Assembly (NCBI RefSeq): GCF_021654775.1
Contig: NZ_AP025343.1
Location: 5,361,501-5,425,500, forward strand
Direction: 5' to 3'
Source: Paenibacillus azoreducens
GTDB taxonomy: Bacteria; Bacillota; Bacilli; Paenibacillales; Paenibacillaceae
DNA: 64,000 nt
Both the position numbers and the translations under genes were made by a program. How positions within the stretch are numbered: the first letter of the stretch is position 1; every line of letters starts with the position of its first letter. Under the pieces are notes generated by a model, which saw only the letters and a list, made by a program, of their open reading frames with translations, searched no databases and was not told the origin of the DNA. Positions 25,109 through 33,144 of this stretch are shown here, piece by piece.

Positions 25109-26158
25109 TTATTTTCCGTTCTTCAAAACGGCTGCCGAATACTCGTGGATATATTCCGTTAGCTCCTTCAGTTTATCCAGCGACGCTTCGGGAAACAGCC
25201 CATGTCCCAGATTGAAAATATACCCTTGTTTCTCCAAACCTTCATCAACGATATCTTTGGCATATTGTTTGATGATATCCATAGGCGCCGTCAAAATATA
25301 CGGATCCAGGTTGCCCTGCATCGCAAATTTGCCGCCAGTACGTTTGCGGCCCTCCGCGATAGAAACCCGCCAATCCAGTCCGATGACATCCGCCTGCAGC
25401 TGCGTCAGCGTAGGAAGCAGTTCACCGGAGCTGACGCCCGGAAAATATATTTTAGGTACATTCAAATCCGAAAGTTCGGTAAAGATACGAGTAATGGTCG
25501 GAAGCACGTACTTTTCAAAATCCTTAGGCGCAAGCGCCCCTACCCAACTGTCAAACAGCTGGAAGGCCTTGCCGCCATTTTGAATATGGGCTCTAACATA
25601 TGTAATGACCATATCGCCAAGTTTGTTCATCAACAGATTCCATACTTCCGGCTCGCTGTACATCAATGTTTTCGTCAAAATGTAGCTTTTTGAAGGACGT
25701 CCTTCAATCAGATAACTCGCGATCGTAAATGGCGCTCCGGCAAAGGTGATGAGCGGGACTTCAAGCTCGCGGTCAAGAATGCGGATCGTCTCCATAATAT
25801 GGGATAAATCCTTGTCTACATCAATCGGACGAAGTTTCTCCACATCCGCTTTGCTCCGGATCGGATTGTCGATCACCGGGCCGATGTTTTTTACGATATC
25901 AAAATCCACTCCAATGGAAGCAACCGGATTCATAATATCCGAATACAATATGGCGGCATCCACGCCCAGCTTGCGCACCGGCATCATCGTAATTTCCGCT
26001 GCAAGCTCCGGCTGGCGGCAAATTTCAAGCAGCGAATACTTCTCTTTGATTTTGCGGTACTCGGGGTCATACCTCCCCGCTTGCCTCATGTACCAGACAG
26101 GGACATGATCCACTTCCTGCTTATAACTGGCACGTATGAGTGTATCGTTGTAGGTCAT
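25109..26158 (-). CDS. hemE: Uroporphyrinogen decarboxylase
   Basis: 349 residues, standard length. Decarboxylates the four acetate side chains of uroporphyrinogen III to give coproporphyrinogen III. Seen: PVWYMRQAGRYDPEYR (arginine-rich substrate site), AILYSDIMNP, FAGAPFTIASYLIEG, FDSWVGALAP and FNLGHGLFPE. It is the first gene of the operon with hemH. A promoter and a 15-base palindrome lie upstream. Confidence 0.97.
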   Translation of the reverse strand: MTYNDTLIRASYKQEVDHVPVWYMRQAGRYDPEYRKIKEKYSLLEICRQPELAAEITMMPVRKLGVDAAILYSDIMNPVASIGVDFDIVKNIGPVIDNPIRSKADVEKLRPIDVDKDLSHIMETIRILDRELEVPLITFAGAPFTIASYLIEGRPSKSYILTKTLMYSEPEVWNLLMNKLGDMVITYVRAHIQNGGKAFQLFDSWVGALAPKDFEKYVLPTITRIFTELSDLNVPKIYFPGVSSGELLPTLTQLQADVIGLDWRVSIAEGRKRTGGKFAMQGNLDPYILTAPMDIIKQYAKDIVDEGLEKQGYIFNLGHGLFPEASLDKLKELTEYIHEYSAAVLKNGK

Positions 26159-26179
26159 GAAGGAGCCTCCAATACTAAT

Positions 26180-26194
26180 TTAGAATTTTTCTAA
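26180..26194. promoter_or_regulatory. Palindrome at the hemE transcription start
   Basis: TTAGAATTTTTCTAA is a perfect dyad about the central T and overlaps the predicted start point. It differs at three positions from the PerR/Fur-type box TTATAATNATTATAA, so a PerR-like operator is possible but unproven. Confidence 0.4.
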
Positions 26195-26199
26195 TCTAT

Positions 26200-26228
26200 A
26201 TTATGCCCTTTTTGAAAGTAAGTAACAA
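26200..26228 (-). promoter_or_regulatory. Sigma-A promoter of hemEH
   Basis: TTGTTA (-35), 17 bases, CATAAT (-10) on the minus strand. Confidence 0.6.
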
Positions 26229-26365
26229 CCGGTACGATGCCGCATCCGATGACAATAATATGACATCTGTTACCGAGCTGTCTACGCGGGATGTGATATA
26301 CTGGAATAACCTGTGTTTTTCATGATGAGATTTGCAGTCATGACAGAAAGGAAGTGAAAAGCACA

Positions 26366-27577
26366 TTGAAATCGTGGAAAGTCAACCTGATCGTCCTTTG
26401 GATCGGCCAGTTTCTGGTCAATTCCGGCATGACGATGATCACTCCGTTCCTGTCCCTGTATCTGGCGATGGATCTGGGGGTACGGGGTGAACATAGGATT
26501 GGCATGTGGGCCGGGATGATTTTTGCAGCCAACTTCCTGACCTCTTTTATTTTTCAGCCCCTTTGGGGGAAGCTTGCCGACCGCTACGGACGAAAAATCA
26601 TGCTGCTGCGCTCCGGCTTCGGCATGTCGATCGTCATTACGCTAATGGGCTTCGCCCGCAGCCCGTGGGAGCTGCTGGTGCTTCGGCTCCTGAACGGTAC
26701 GATTTCCGGCTTTAACCCTGCTTCGATATCGCTGGTATCCAGCACCACCCCGAAAAACCGGATGGGGTTTGCAATGGGTATCATGCAGTCCGGCTCCGTG
26801 GCAGGGACGATTCTTGGTCCTCTCATCGGGGGAGGCCTTGCGGATTTATTCGGATTCCGCCCTATTTTCTATATTATCGGCATTCTGATTTTTATCGCTA
26901 CGATGCTTGCGCTTTTCATGGTCAAAGAGAACTTTAACCGTGAAGAGGCAGCTAAAACGCCGCAGATGTCCGTTCTCGACGGGTTCAAGGAGCTGGTGCA
27001 GATTCCGCAGCTGCCGGCCTTGTTTGCCGTCACCTTTCTGCTGCAGTTCGCCATGATGAGTCCGATGTCGCTGCTTCCGCTGTATGTGGAGAAGCTTCAC
27101 GCTTCACAAGCCAATCTGGCCTTCTGGGCCGGAATGGTCAGTGCCGTCACGGGGCTGTCCAACATGATCACCTCGCCGATTCTCGGGAAGGTCAGCGACA
27201 AGGTGGGGGCGCACCGCGTTTTGACCTATGCCTTGATTGGCGCCGGACTGATGCTGATTCCGCAGGCTTTTGTTCAATCTGTATGGCAGCTCATTATCAT
27301 TCGTTTCCTGATGGGCATCTTTATGGGCGGCCTGCTTCCAAGCGTGAACGCCCTGATCCGATCATATTCGCCTGATGGCATGGAAAGCCGGGCTTTCGGC
27401 TTCAACACGAGCACGCTGGCGCTCGGCAACATGTTGGGGGCGCTCGTCGGCGGATTTTTATCCGGTTTTATCGGCATCGAAGGATTGTTTATCATCTCCG
27501 GCTGCCTGCTGCTAATGAATATGGTTTGGGTGCGGCTTAAGCTGTACAAAAAGCATAAATCACCGCAGTACCGATAA
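26366..27577 (+). CDS. MFS multidrug-type transporter
   Basis: 403 residues with twelve membrane helices. The start is taken at a TTG 9 bases after GGAAGTG; a GTG at 26354 is too close to its site. Motif A between helices 2 and 3 (GKLADRYGRKIMLL) and its echo in the second half (GKVSDKVGAHRVL) are clear. Helix 5 has SGSVAGTILGPLIGG, the antiporter motif C found in drug-proton exporters. The whole resembles MdtG/YitG-type exporters. Substrate unknown. The gene stands alone and is followed by a dispersed repeat and a terminator. Confidence 0.92.
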   Translation: MKSWKVNLIVLWIGQFLVNSGMTMITPFLSLYLAMDLGVRGEHRIGMWAGMIFAANFLTSFIFQPLWGKLADRYGRKIMLLRSGFGMSIVITLMGFARSPWELLVLRLLNGTISGFNPASISLVSSTTPKNRMGFAMGIMQSGSVAGTILGPLIGGGLADLFGFRPIFYIIGILIFIATMLALFMVKENFNREEAAKTPQMSVLDGFKELVQIPQLPALFAVTFLLQFAMMSPMSLLPLYVEKLHASQANLAFWAGMVSAVTGLSNMITSPILGKVSDKVGAHRVLTYALIGAGLMLIPQAFVQSVWQLIIIRFLMGIFMGGLLPSVNALIRSYSPDGMESRAFGFNTSTLALGNMLGALVGGFLSGFIGIEGLFIISGCLLLMNMVWVRLKLYKKHKSPQYR

Positions 27578-27588
27578 CCCTAAAATAA

Positions 27589-27779
27589 CCCCGCAAATAG
27601 TATCGGAAAGAAGTCCGACGCCTCTCTCACAAAAGAGGCGCTTTTGCGAAGCAAAAGTACGGAGAGTATCCGAAAGAAGTCCGACGCCTCTCTCACAAAG
27701 AGGCGCTTTTGCGAAGCAAAAGTACGGAGTGACGTGTATCCTTTGAAGCTTATTCCGATTACTTTGCCGAGCCCCGGAA
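27589..27779. repeat. Dispersed palindromic repeat with duplicated inner block
   Basis: Begins CCCCGCAAA, ends ACTTTGCCGAGCCCCGGAA. The inner block (AGTAT, CGAAAGAAGTCCGACGCCTC, then GAGGCGCTTTTGCGAAGC and AAAAGTACGGAG) occurs twice in tandem. The end has two changes relative to the other copies, which weaken the terminal pairing. Confidence 0.85.
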
Positions 27780-27791
27780 GTTGATATGTTT

Positions 27792-27830
27792 AAAAAGGTG
27801 GGCAGAACCATTCTGCGCCACCTTTTTTTA
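27792..27830 (+). terminator. Terminator after MFS gene
   Basis: AAAAAGGTGGGCAGAA and TTCTGCGCCACCTTTTTTT form the stem and T-run. Confidence 0.9.
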
Positions 27831-27971
27831 ATTCAGGATTTGCAAAATTCGATGTTCAGGCCTCTCTGCTGGAAGACCAAACGCCATTTCTTCTTTTGTT
27901 CACCGCCTGCATACCGCCTTTAAGTTCAACCCAAGTTGTGCCGCAAACATCTTTCATAAGCCATGCGGGAA

Positions 27972-28610
27972 CTACTGCCCCTGCGGTTTCACCATCGCTA
28001 CGGCCAGGCCGTCATAAGCCGGCAGAATCGTGCCGATCAGCCGATCATCCGTGGCCATCTGCTCATTAAAACGACGGATCGCCTGTACGGATGGGCCGTT
28101 TTTGTCCAGGTTTAACGTTCTTCCGCGTAAAAATGTGTTGTCACCCGCTATGATCGCCCCCGGATTCGCAAGTTCGATCGCATATTCCAGATAGACGGGA
28201 TAATTCTCCTTGTCCGCATCGATAAAAAAGAAATCGAACTTCCGGCCTTCCTGCTTGAGCATCTCCAAGCTGTCTACAGCCTGACCGATCAAATAGTCCA
28301 CCTGTCCGCCGAATCCGGCTTCGGTCAAATGTTCCAGCGCGACATCGGCAAACTCCTGTTTCAGCTCAAGTGACGTGAGGCGTCCTTCCGGCGTCAGCCC
28401 TCTCGCCAAACAGATGCCGCTGTAGCCGCCCAGGGCGCCGATTTCCAGCACCTGCGCCGCCTTCGTAGCCGCAACGAGCATCGTTAAAAGCCGCCCGTAA
28501 CCCGGCGCGATGGAAATATCGGGCATGCCTTTTTCGGCGATATTTTGTTTTACACGGGCTAACTGCCCGTCATTCTCAAGAAAATGGTCCGCATATTCTT
28601 CAGGACTCAT
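27972..28610 (-). CDS. Class I SAM-dependent O-methyltransferase
   Basis: 212 residues from an ATG 9 bases after AAGGAG; the longer frame lacks a site. SAM-binding motif VLEIGALGGYSGICLARG, acidic loop TSLELKQEFADVA, and FDFFFIDADKENYPVYLEYA with the metal-binding Asp followed by DNTFLRG identify the catechol-O-methyltransferase-like family (Methyltransf_3). Relatives include the tRNA wobble-uridine methyltransferase TrmR (YrrM) and small-molecule enzymes; sequence alone does not decide. Single gene. Confidence 0.9.
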   Translation of the reverse strand: MSPEEYADHFLENDGQLARVKQNIAEKGMPDISIAPGYGRLLTMLVAATKAAQVLEIGALGGYSGICLARGLTPEGRLTSLELKQEFADVALEHLTEAGFGGQVDYLIGQAVDSLEMLKQEGRKFDFFFIDADKENYPVYLEYAIELANPGAIIAGDNTFLRGRTLNLDKNGPSVQAIRRFNEQMATDDRLIGTILPAYDGLAVAMVKPQGQ

Positions 28611-28702
28611 GCTTAGACTCTCCTTCACATTCAACATTCAATGACAAAATCCTTCACGAAAGGTTTGTTTCTCCACTTACATTAACCTATACTATTATAG
28701 AT

Positions 28703-28820
28703 TGAATTGAAGATATATTCGAGCTTCAATTCATTCTACACCTGTAGATTGAATTGAAAACCTATTCGAGCATCTATTCATTCCGTCTCTAGAGATGGAA
28801 TGATGACTTCCTTTCATTCT
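28703..28820. repeat. Three degenerate tandem hairpins
   Basis: TGAATTGAAG...CTTCAATTCA (28703-28733), TGAATTGAAAA...TCTATTCA (28750-28780) and GGAATG...CATTC (28797-28819), spaced 47 bases. The first two share ATTCGAGC in the loop. Confidence 0.6.
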
Positions 28821-28842
28821 GATTGTTAAATCAAGGCTAAAA

Positions 28843-30000
28843 ATGGAGTTGAAACCGCATATGTCCCGTTTGCAATTGATTGCAACCGCCCCGATGGGCC
28901 TGGAAGCCATCGTGGCGCGCGAACTTAAAGAGTTAGGTTATACCGACATGCAGGTCGAGAACGGCAGAGTCACTTTCGCAGGAGATCTCAAGGATATTTG
29001 CCGCTGCAACCTGTGGCTGCGGACCTCGGACCGGATCCTCGTCAAAATGGGAGAGTTTCCGGCCACAACCTTTGACGAGCTCTTTGAAGGAACGAAAGCT
29101 CTGCCTTGGCAGGACTGGATTCCGGTTGACGGGGAATTCCCTGTTGAAGGACGTTCCCATCATTCCCAGCTCAGCAGCGTTCCCGCCTGCCAAGGGATCG
29201 TAAAAAAAGCGATTGTAGAAAAACTCAAACAGAGTTATCGCAAGGATTGGTTTCCGGAAAACGGAGCGCGTTATGTCATTGAAGTCAATCTTCTTAAAGA
29301 CGTGGCGCTCCTTACGCTGGACACGACCGGGCCGGCCTTGCATAAGCGCGGTTACCGCAAACTTGTGACCGAGGCGCCAATCAAGGAAACGATGGCTGCC
29401 GCGCTGCTGCAGCTCAGCCGCTGGAATGCCTCCCGCCCTTTATACGATCCATGCTGCGGTTCGGGAACCATTTTGATCGAGGCCGCGCTCATGGGTTGGA
29501 ATATCGCCCCGGGGCTGCGCCGCTCTTTTCCTTCCGAGCATTGGCGCGTTATTCCGGAACAGCTTTGGAACGAAGCGCGCGAGGAGGCTTATGATTCGGT
29601 CCGGGATGACGAACCCCTGCAGCTTACGGGGAGCGATATTGACCCGCAAGCTATTGAAGTTGCCAAAGCGGCTGCCAAAAGCGCCGGCTTCGGACGCGAA
29701 ATCACATTTCAAGTTTTGCCTGCCGCCAAAGCCAAACCGGAAGGGGAATACGGGTGCCTGATCACCAACCCCCCTTACGGCGAGCGGCTCAGCGAAAAAG
29801 CCGAGGTCGAAAAACTGATCCGCCAATTGGGCCATACCGCCGCCCAGCTGCCGACATGGTCCTTTTTCGCCATCAGCCCGACCAAACAGTTCGAGCACTA
29901 CTTTGGACGCAAAGCGGATAAACGCCGCAAGCTGTTCAACGGTCGGATCGAGTGCCAATACTATCAGTTCCTGGGGCCTCTCCCGCCGCGAAAGCGTTAG
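28843..30000 (+). CDS. THUMP-domain RNA methyltransferase (RlmL/YpsC type)
   Basis: 385 residues. The N-terminal ~160 residues form a ferredoxin-like plus THUMP RNA-binding part (IATAPMGLEAIVARELKELG); the rest is a Rossmann methyltransferase with DPCCGSGTILIEAAL (SAM site), TGSDIDPQAIEVA and the NPPYGERL motif for N2-methylation of guanine. Homologues modify 23S rRNA G2445. AAGG sits 6 bases before the ATG at 28843; an ATG six codons later (MSRLQLIATAPMG) agrees better with family N-termini and is an alternative. Confidence 0.92.
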   Translation: MELKPHMSRLQLIATAPMGLEAIVARELKELGYTDMQVENGRVTFAGDLKDICRCNLWLRTSDRILVKMGEFPATTFDELFEGTKALPWQDWIPVDGEFPVEGRSHHSQLSSVPACQGIVKKAIVEKLKQSYRKDWFPENGARYVIEVNLLKDVALLTLDTTGPALHKRGYRKLVTEAPIKETMAAALLQLSRWNASRPLYDPCCGSGTILIEAALMGWNIAPGLRRSFPSEHWRVIPEQLWNEAREEAYDSVRDDEPLQLTGSDIDPQAIEVAKAAAKSAGFGREITFQVLPAAKAKPEGEYGCLITNPPYGERLSEKAEVEKLIRQLGHTAAQLPTWSFFAISPTKQFEHYFGRKADKRRKLFNGRIECQYYQFLGPLPPRKR

Positions 30001-30057
30001 GCAGCGCGTAACATTTTCGGCGGATTCTCAGCGGGAACATCGCCGCCAAATGATATT

Positions 30058-30101
30058 GAATAACCCGGAATTGCCTTTTGCGCAGGCTTTCCGGGTTATT
30101 C
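30058..30101 (+). terminator. Hairpin after RNA methyltransferase gene
   Basis: AATAACCCGGAA and TTCCGGGTTATT flank an 18-base loop; the T-run is absent, so termination strength is doubtful. Confidence 0.5.
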
Positions 30102-30188
30102 GGCATTATCATGGCCGAAATCGTACCAACGCAAAAAGGAGCTGCTCCCGTAGCATAACTACTTGGAACAACCCCTTAGACAGGCAAC

Positions 30189-30473
30189 TTATTTCGTTTG
30201 TTCTCCTTCGATGGCAGAGGCTACGGATGCCAAACGGCTTTTTTCCTCTGCCAGCATTTCCTCGGCTAATTCAACGGCTTGTCCGTTCAAGCTGTCCCCG
30301 GCTTGCCGAACGGCCTGTTCCGTGTGTACAAGCCGGCTTTGGGCCTGCTTTACCATTTGGGCATTCGGATGGGACATCGCTTGCGAAACTGCATAATGCA
30401 GCTTCTCTACTGAATTTTGAGCCTGGGAAATCGGATTTTGCGATTGCAGACTGGAATCGTACCTTGATGCCAT
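30189..30473 (-). CDS. Small helical protein, unknown
   Basis: 94 residues, ATG 9 bases after AAGGAGA. Predicted all-helical: MASRYDSSLQSQNPISQAQN, then NSVEKLHYAVSQAMSHPNAQ and an amphipathic stretch of A, Q, E and L up to the end. No cysteines, no membrane segment. It recalls small Bacillales proteins of the DUF3813 type, but I cannot confirm this. It is convergent with the RNA methyltransferase gene. Confidence 0.65.
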   Translation of the reverse strand: MASRYDSSLQSQNPISQAQNSVEKLHYAVSQAMSHPNAQMVKQAQSRLVHTEQAVRQAGDSLNGQAVELAEEMLAEEKSRLASVASAIEGEQTK

Positions 30474-30586
30474 GGGCTGCTCTCTCCTTCACTCGAAAAG
30501 TTCCTATCCACGTTATAGGATGGGTTTTCCTGAAAGGAACTATGCGCGGCAGCCACGTAAGTATTTTCCAGTCTCGTCCTTGCGCT

Positions 30587-30811
30587 TTACTTGATATACG
30601 GCTCCATTTTGGCGAGTACTTCTTCTTCGGTCGGCGCGCTGATATAACGTCCGTTAATATAAACAAACGCCCGCTTGCCGCAAGGACCGCAATACGATTT
30701 GCAGCCGATTTTGATCTCGGTATCAGGAGCCATTTTTTTCAGCTTTGGAATTAAACTTTTCATTTGTATATGATTGCACTTATCGCATATACGGATATCA
30801 TTGGCCATCAT
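30587..30811 (-). CDS. DUF1450 protein (YuzB-like)
   Basis: 74 residues; ATG 6 bases after AAAGG. Two cysteine pairs are spread over the protein: RICDKCNH near the N-terminus and GCKSYCGPCGKRAF in the middle, followed by YINGRYISAPTEEEVL. This is the DUF1450 pattern (B. subtilis YuzB), a thioredoxin-like ferredoxin fold that may bind a [2Fe-2S] cluster. The HesB-like gene is 33 bases away on the same strand, suggesting a common iron-sulfur context. Confidence 0.85.
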   Translation of the reverse strand: MMANDIRICDKCNHIQMKSLIPKLKKMAPDTEIKIGCKSYCGPCGKRAFVYINGRYISAPTEEEVLAKMEPYIK

Positions 30812-30843
30812 TTGCACCCTTTTCTTTCATTTTTCGAAAAAAA

Positions 30844-31146
30844 TTAGTGGTCGCCGTGATTGCCTTTGGAAGGGTTGGTAATCACAAATCCCTCCTGCGG
30901 AAAATACAAGTAATCTACTTTTACTCCATCCAGCAGCGGCTCACTACGGTTCAGCAGTACATCGATGTTCTTGTCTGTGCTTACAACCTCATCGTTTTCG
31001 CCCGGCTTGTCCAAATCCAGACCATAATGCGCATGATCTCCATGGGAATGAGTGACGAACACGCGAAGCTTCAGATCACGGTTTTCCTCTTTCTCCAATT
31101 CTCTTTGCAGCACTTTGGCGGCATTACGCGTAATTTTGCATTTCAT
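30844..31146 (-). CDS. HesB/IscA-like protein without the usual cysteines
   Basis: 100 residues. Opens MKCKITRNAAKVLQREL and continues KLRVFVTHSHGDHAHYGLDL; the fold and spacing fit the HesB/IscA (A-type iron-sulfur carrier) family, but only one cysteine (residue 3) is present and the conserved C-terminal CGCG-type motif is replaced by NPSKGNHGDH. Such variants (YneR-like) occur in Bacillales and their role is not known. The histidine clusters HSHGDHAH and NHGDH could bind metal. It lies next to the cysteine-rich DUF1450 gene. Confidence 0.8.
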   Translation of the reverse strand: MKCKITRNAAKVLQRELEKEENRDLKLRVFVTHSHGDHAHYGLDLDKPGENDEVVSTDKNIDVLLNRSEPLLDGVKVDYLYFPQEGFVITNPSKGNHGDH

Positions 31147-31223
31147 AGGGAAGTTACATCTCCTGTATCTGAGTTAAAAGCTAACCTTATTGTAAAGAAA
31201 CCCGCTGCGCTTCGCAAGGCAAG

Positions 31224-31502
31224 TTAACGTCTGCTTTTGGGAGGCGCGGCTGGGTCATGAGTCGTTAGGGACGGATACTTCTTGTTCATACGGGAAACAA
31301 ACCAGTTCATTACGAGCAATGTAACGCCGATATCGTCGATCGGAACAAAGGGCATGACGTCCGGCAAAACCCAGTAGAGCAGCACCGGAACCAGAAACAG
31401 CAGCTTGTCCGCAAGCGATACCTGCGTGGCGGCCAGATACCGCCAGGATTGCCTTGTCATATACGACCAGTATCGTATCGATAGCAGCTTTCTCCATTTC
31501 AT
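31224..31502 (-). CDS. DUF1232 (YkvA-like) membrane protein
   Basis: 92 residues with a hydrophobic core SLADKLLFLVPVLLYWVLP followed by DVMPFVPIDDIGVTLLVMNWF, the pattern of DUF1232 proteins, in which a short helical pair precedes the phrase PDDIGD or similar. Probably membrane-bound; function unknown. Standalone gene upstream of the HesB-like gene on the same strand, 77 bases away. Confidence 0.82.
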   Translation of the reverse strand: MKWRKLLSIRYWSYMTRQSWRYLAATQVSLADKLLFLVPVLLYWVLPDVMPFVPIDDIGVTLLVMNWFVSRMNKKYPSLTTHDPAAPPKSRR

Positions 31503-31633
31503 GCTGACTGCTCCCTTTTCTGATCAAATTTGAACATTCAGTGAAAAGAGGAAACGATCGCCTAAATAGCTGTTGCGGCCGTCCCCTCTTAACGTATTAT
31601 ACGCATTTTTACAGAAAATGTTTCAAAATGGTT

Positions 31634-32833
31634 TCATATCGACAGCAGTTCCGCCACTACAAGCCCTGTTTCCAAAGCGAGATCGTCGAAATCCTCTAAA
31701 GGCAGCGGGTTTTTGCCAAGTCCGATCTCGACCGTAAAGCCGGGTTTTCGGAATTCCTGAATAAACCAGTCTTTGTAGCCTGCATCGCTGCCCTCGAGTT
31801 TAACGGGGCGATATCCGCTGACCTGACCGAGCCGCCGCGCCCACTCCCTGCTTTCCTTCGGCTCATAATTACGGTAATTCCAATAAATTTCCTGCCCTTG
31901 GCTGTGCAGCGAAATCGCCGCATCCGGCGTTGTTTTGACGGTAAAAGCCGCCAGCGCTTCCGCTTCCGGCTCGCTGAGTGGCGATGTTCCTGCGTAATCC
32001 CTCGGTCCGGGAGAATGCTTCCCCCGCCGCTGCACTTCTTCTTCCCAATGGGCGGGGAACTGGTCCCCCAAATCCACGCCGTTGATATTCGCTTTCCAAT
32101 GCCGGTAATCGCTGCGTCCTCCATTCCACTCCGTCAGTTGTTCATAATACGGATTATTCGGAAATACGCCTTCCTGCACCAGCTCTACGCCGTCGGGATT
32201 TACCATCGGCACAACCCAAAGCGTATTTTGCGCAAACCACTGGCATGGATCGTAGCCGTTCCAGCGTTTTCCCAATTTGCAAGCATGGGCGTACTCCTCG
32301 ATAAAATACATGATGCAGGGAGTCGTTATCCATTCATTCGCATGGATGGAAGCGTTCACATGAATTTTTCTGGGACCCTCTCCGATTTTTACATAGGGGA
32401 TTGGTTTGCCGAGCACGCTTTCGCCGATGGTTCCGGCTGTAATCCGTGGGTAGAGCTGCGTCAGCTTGGCTATATCATGGCATAAATGCCGATATCCGTA
32501 TTCCCCTGCAGGATATACCGTCCTTTTTTTCCCGGCATGAGGCAGCACAAGCACGCGCCCCTCAGGAAAATAACTTCGGGACAGGCCCGGATTCATTTCA
32601 AGCAAGGAGGCTTCCATAACATGAAAAGCATCCGCCACTTTCTCCGGTGAATCCTCTCTTTGGATGACGTATCTTCTTCTTGGCGAGGACGGCAAAAAAA
32701 TAATCTGCCCCGGCACCAAATACGGCTGTTCTCCCACCCAAGGGTTGGCATTGATAATATGGACCCTGGACAACCCCCTGCTGGCCGCGATTCGATCCAA
32801 GGTATCCCCTTTACATACGGTATACTGCTGCAT
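31634..32833 (-). CDS. Gamma-D-glutamyl-diamino acid endopeptidase, LysM + M14
   Basis: 399 residues; the ATG follows AAAGGAAG. Two LysM-like cell-wall binding modules come first (MQQYTVCKGDTLDRIAASRG, ending PGQIIFLP, then YVIQREDSPEKVADAF), and from about residue 105 a zinc carboxypeptidase domain: NASIHANEWITTP (zinc His and Glu), VVPMVNPDGVELV, AISLHSQGQEIYW (third zinc His) and TVEIGLG (catalytic Glu). This is the layout of ENP1/YqgT, which cuts gamma-D-Glu-meso-Dap bonds in cell-wall peptides of sporulating cells. No signal peptide is seen, consistent with ENP1-type enzymes acting inside the cell. Confidence 0.92.
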   Translation of the reverse strand: MQQYTVCKGDTLDRIAASRGLSRVHIINANPWVGEQPYLVPGQIIFLPSSPRRRYVIQREDSPEKVADAFHVMEASLLEMNPGLSRSYFPEGRVLVLPHAGKKRTVYPAGEYGYRHLCHDIAKLTQLYPRITAGTIGESVLGKPIPYVKIGEGPRKIHVNASIHANEWITTPCIMYFIEEYAHACKLGKRWNGYDPCQWFAQNTLWVVPMVNPDGVELVQEGVFPNNPYYEQLTEWNGGRSDYRHWKANINGVDLGDQFPAHWEEEVQRRGKHSPGPRDYAGTSPLSEPEAEALAAFTVKTTPDAAISLHSQGQEIYWNYRNYEPKESREWARRLGQVSGYRPVKLEGSDAGYKDWFIQEFRKPGFTVEIGLGKNPLPLEDFDDLALETGLVVAELLSI

Positions 32834-33017
32834 GGCGTCTTCCTTTCCCGCGGCGAATTCCTGCCGCTGCTGAACATTGCTTTTGTAATCAGGACAATCG
32901 GTCTGTCGGACTTGACGCTCCGCCGCTTTATGCAGCTTTTTTCCGCCTTGGAGCAAGCGCTGCAGACCGTGTTCTTTGATTGTATGACGCCGACACCTTG
33001 ACCGATGCGAAAAACCG

Positions 33018-33080
33018 CCCCAAACGAAATGACGTGAAGCCTTTGAAGCTTATTCCGATTACTTTGCGGAGACCCCGGAA
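33018..33080. repeat. Dispersed palindromic repeat, diverged copy
   Basis: CCCCAAACGAAATGACG at the left is diverged, but TTTGAAGCTTATTCCGATTA and CTTTGCGGAGACCCCGGAA match the other copies. Confidence 0.75.
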
Positions 33081-33106
33081 GTTTATACTTTCTAATATCT
33101 AAATAA

Positions 33107-33135
33107 AGAACCCCGCATGAAGCGGAGTTCCCTTG
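33107..33135 (-). terminator. Terminator after racE
   Basis: GAACTCCGC and GCGGGGTTC on the minus strand flank TTCAT, followed by TTTATTTAG. Confidence 0.7.
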
Positions 33136-33144
33136 GAACTGATA

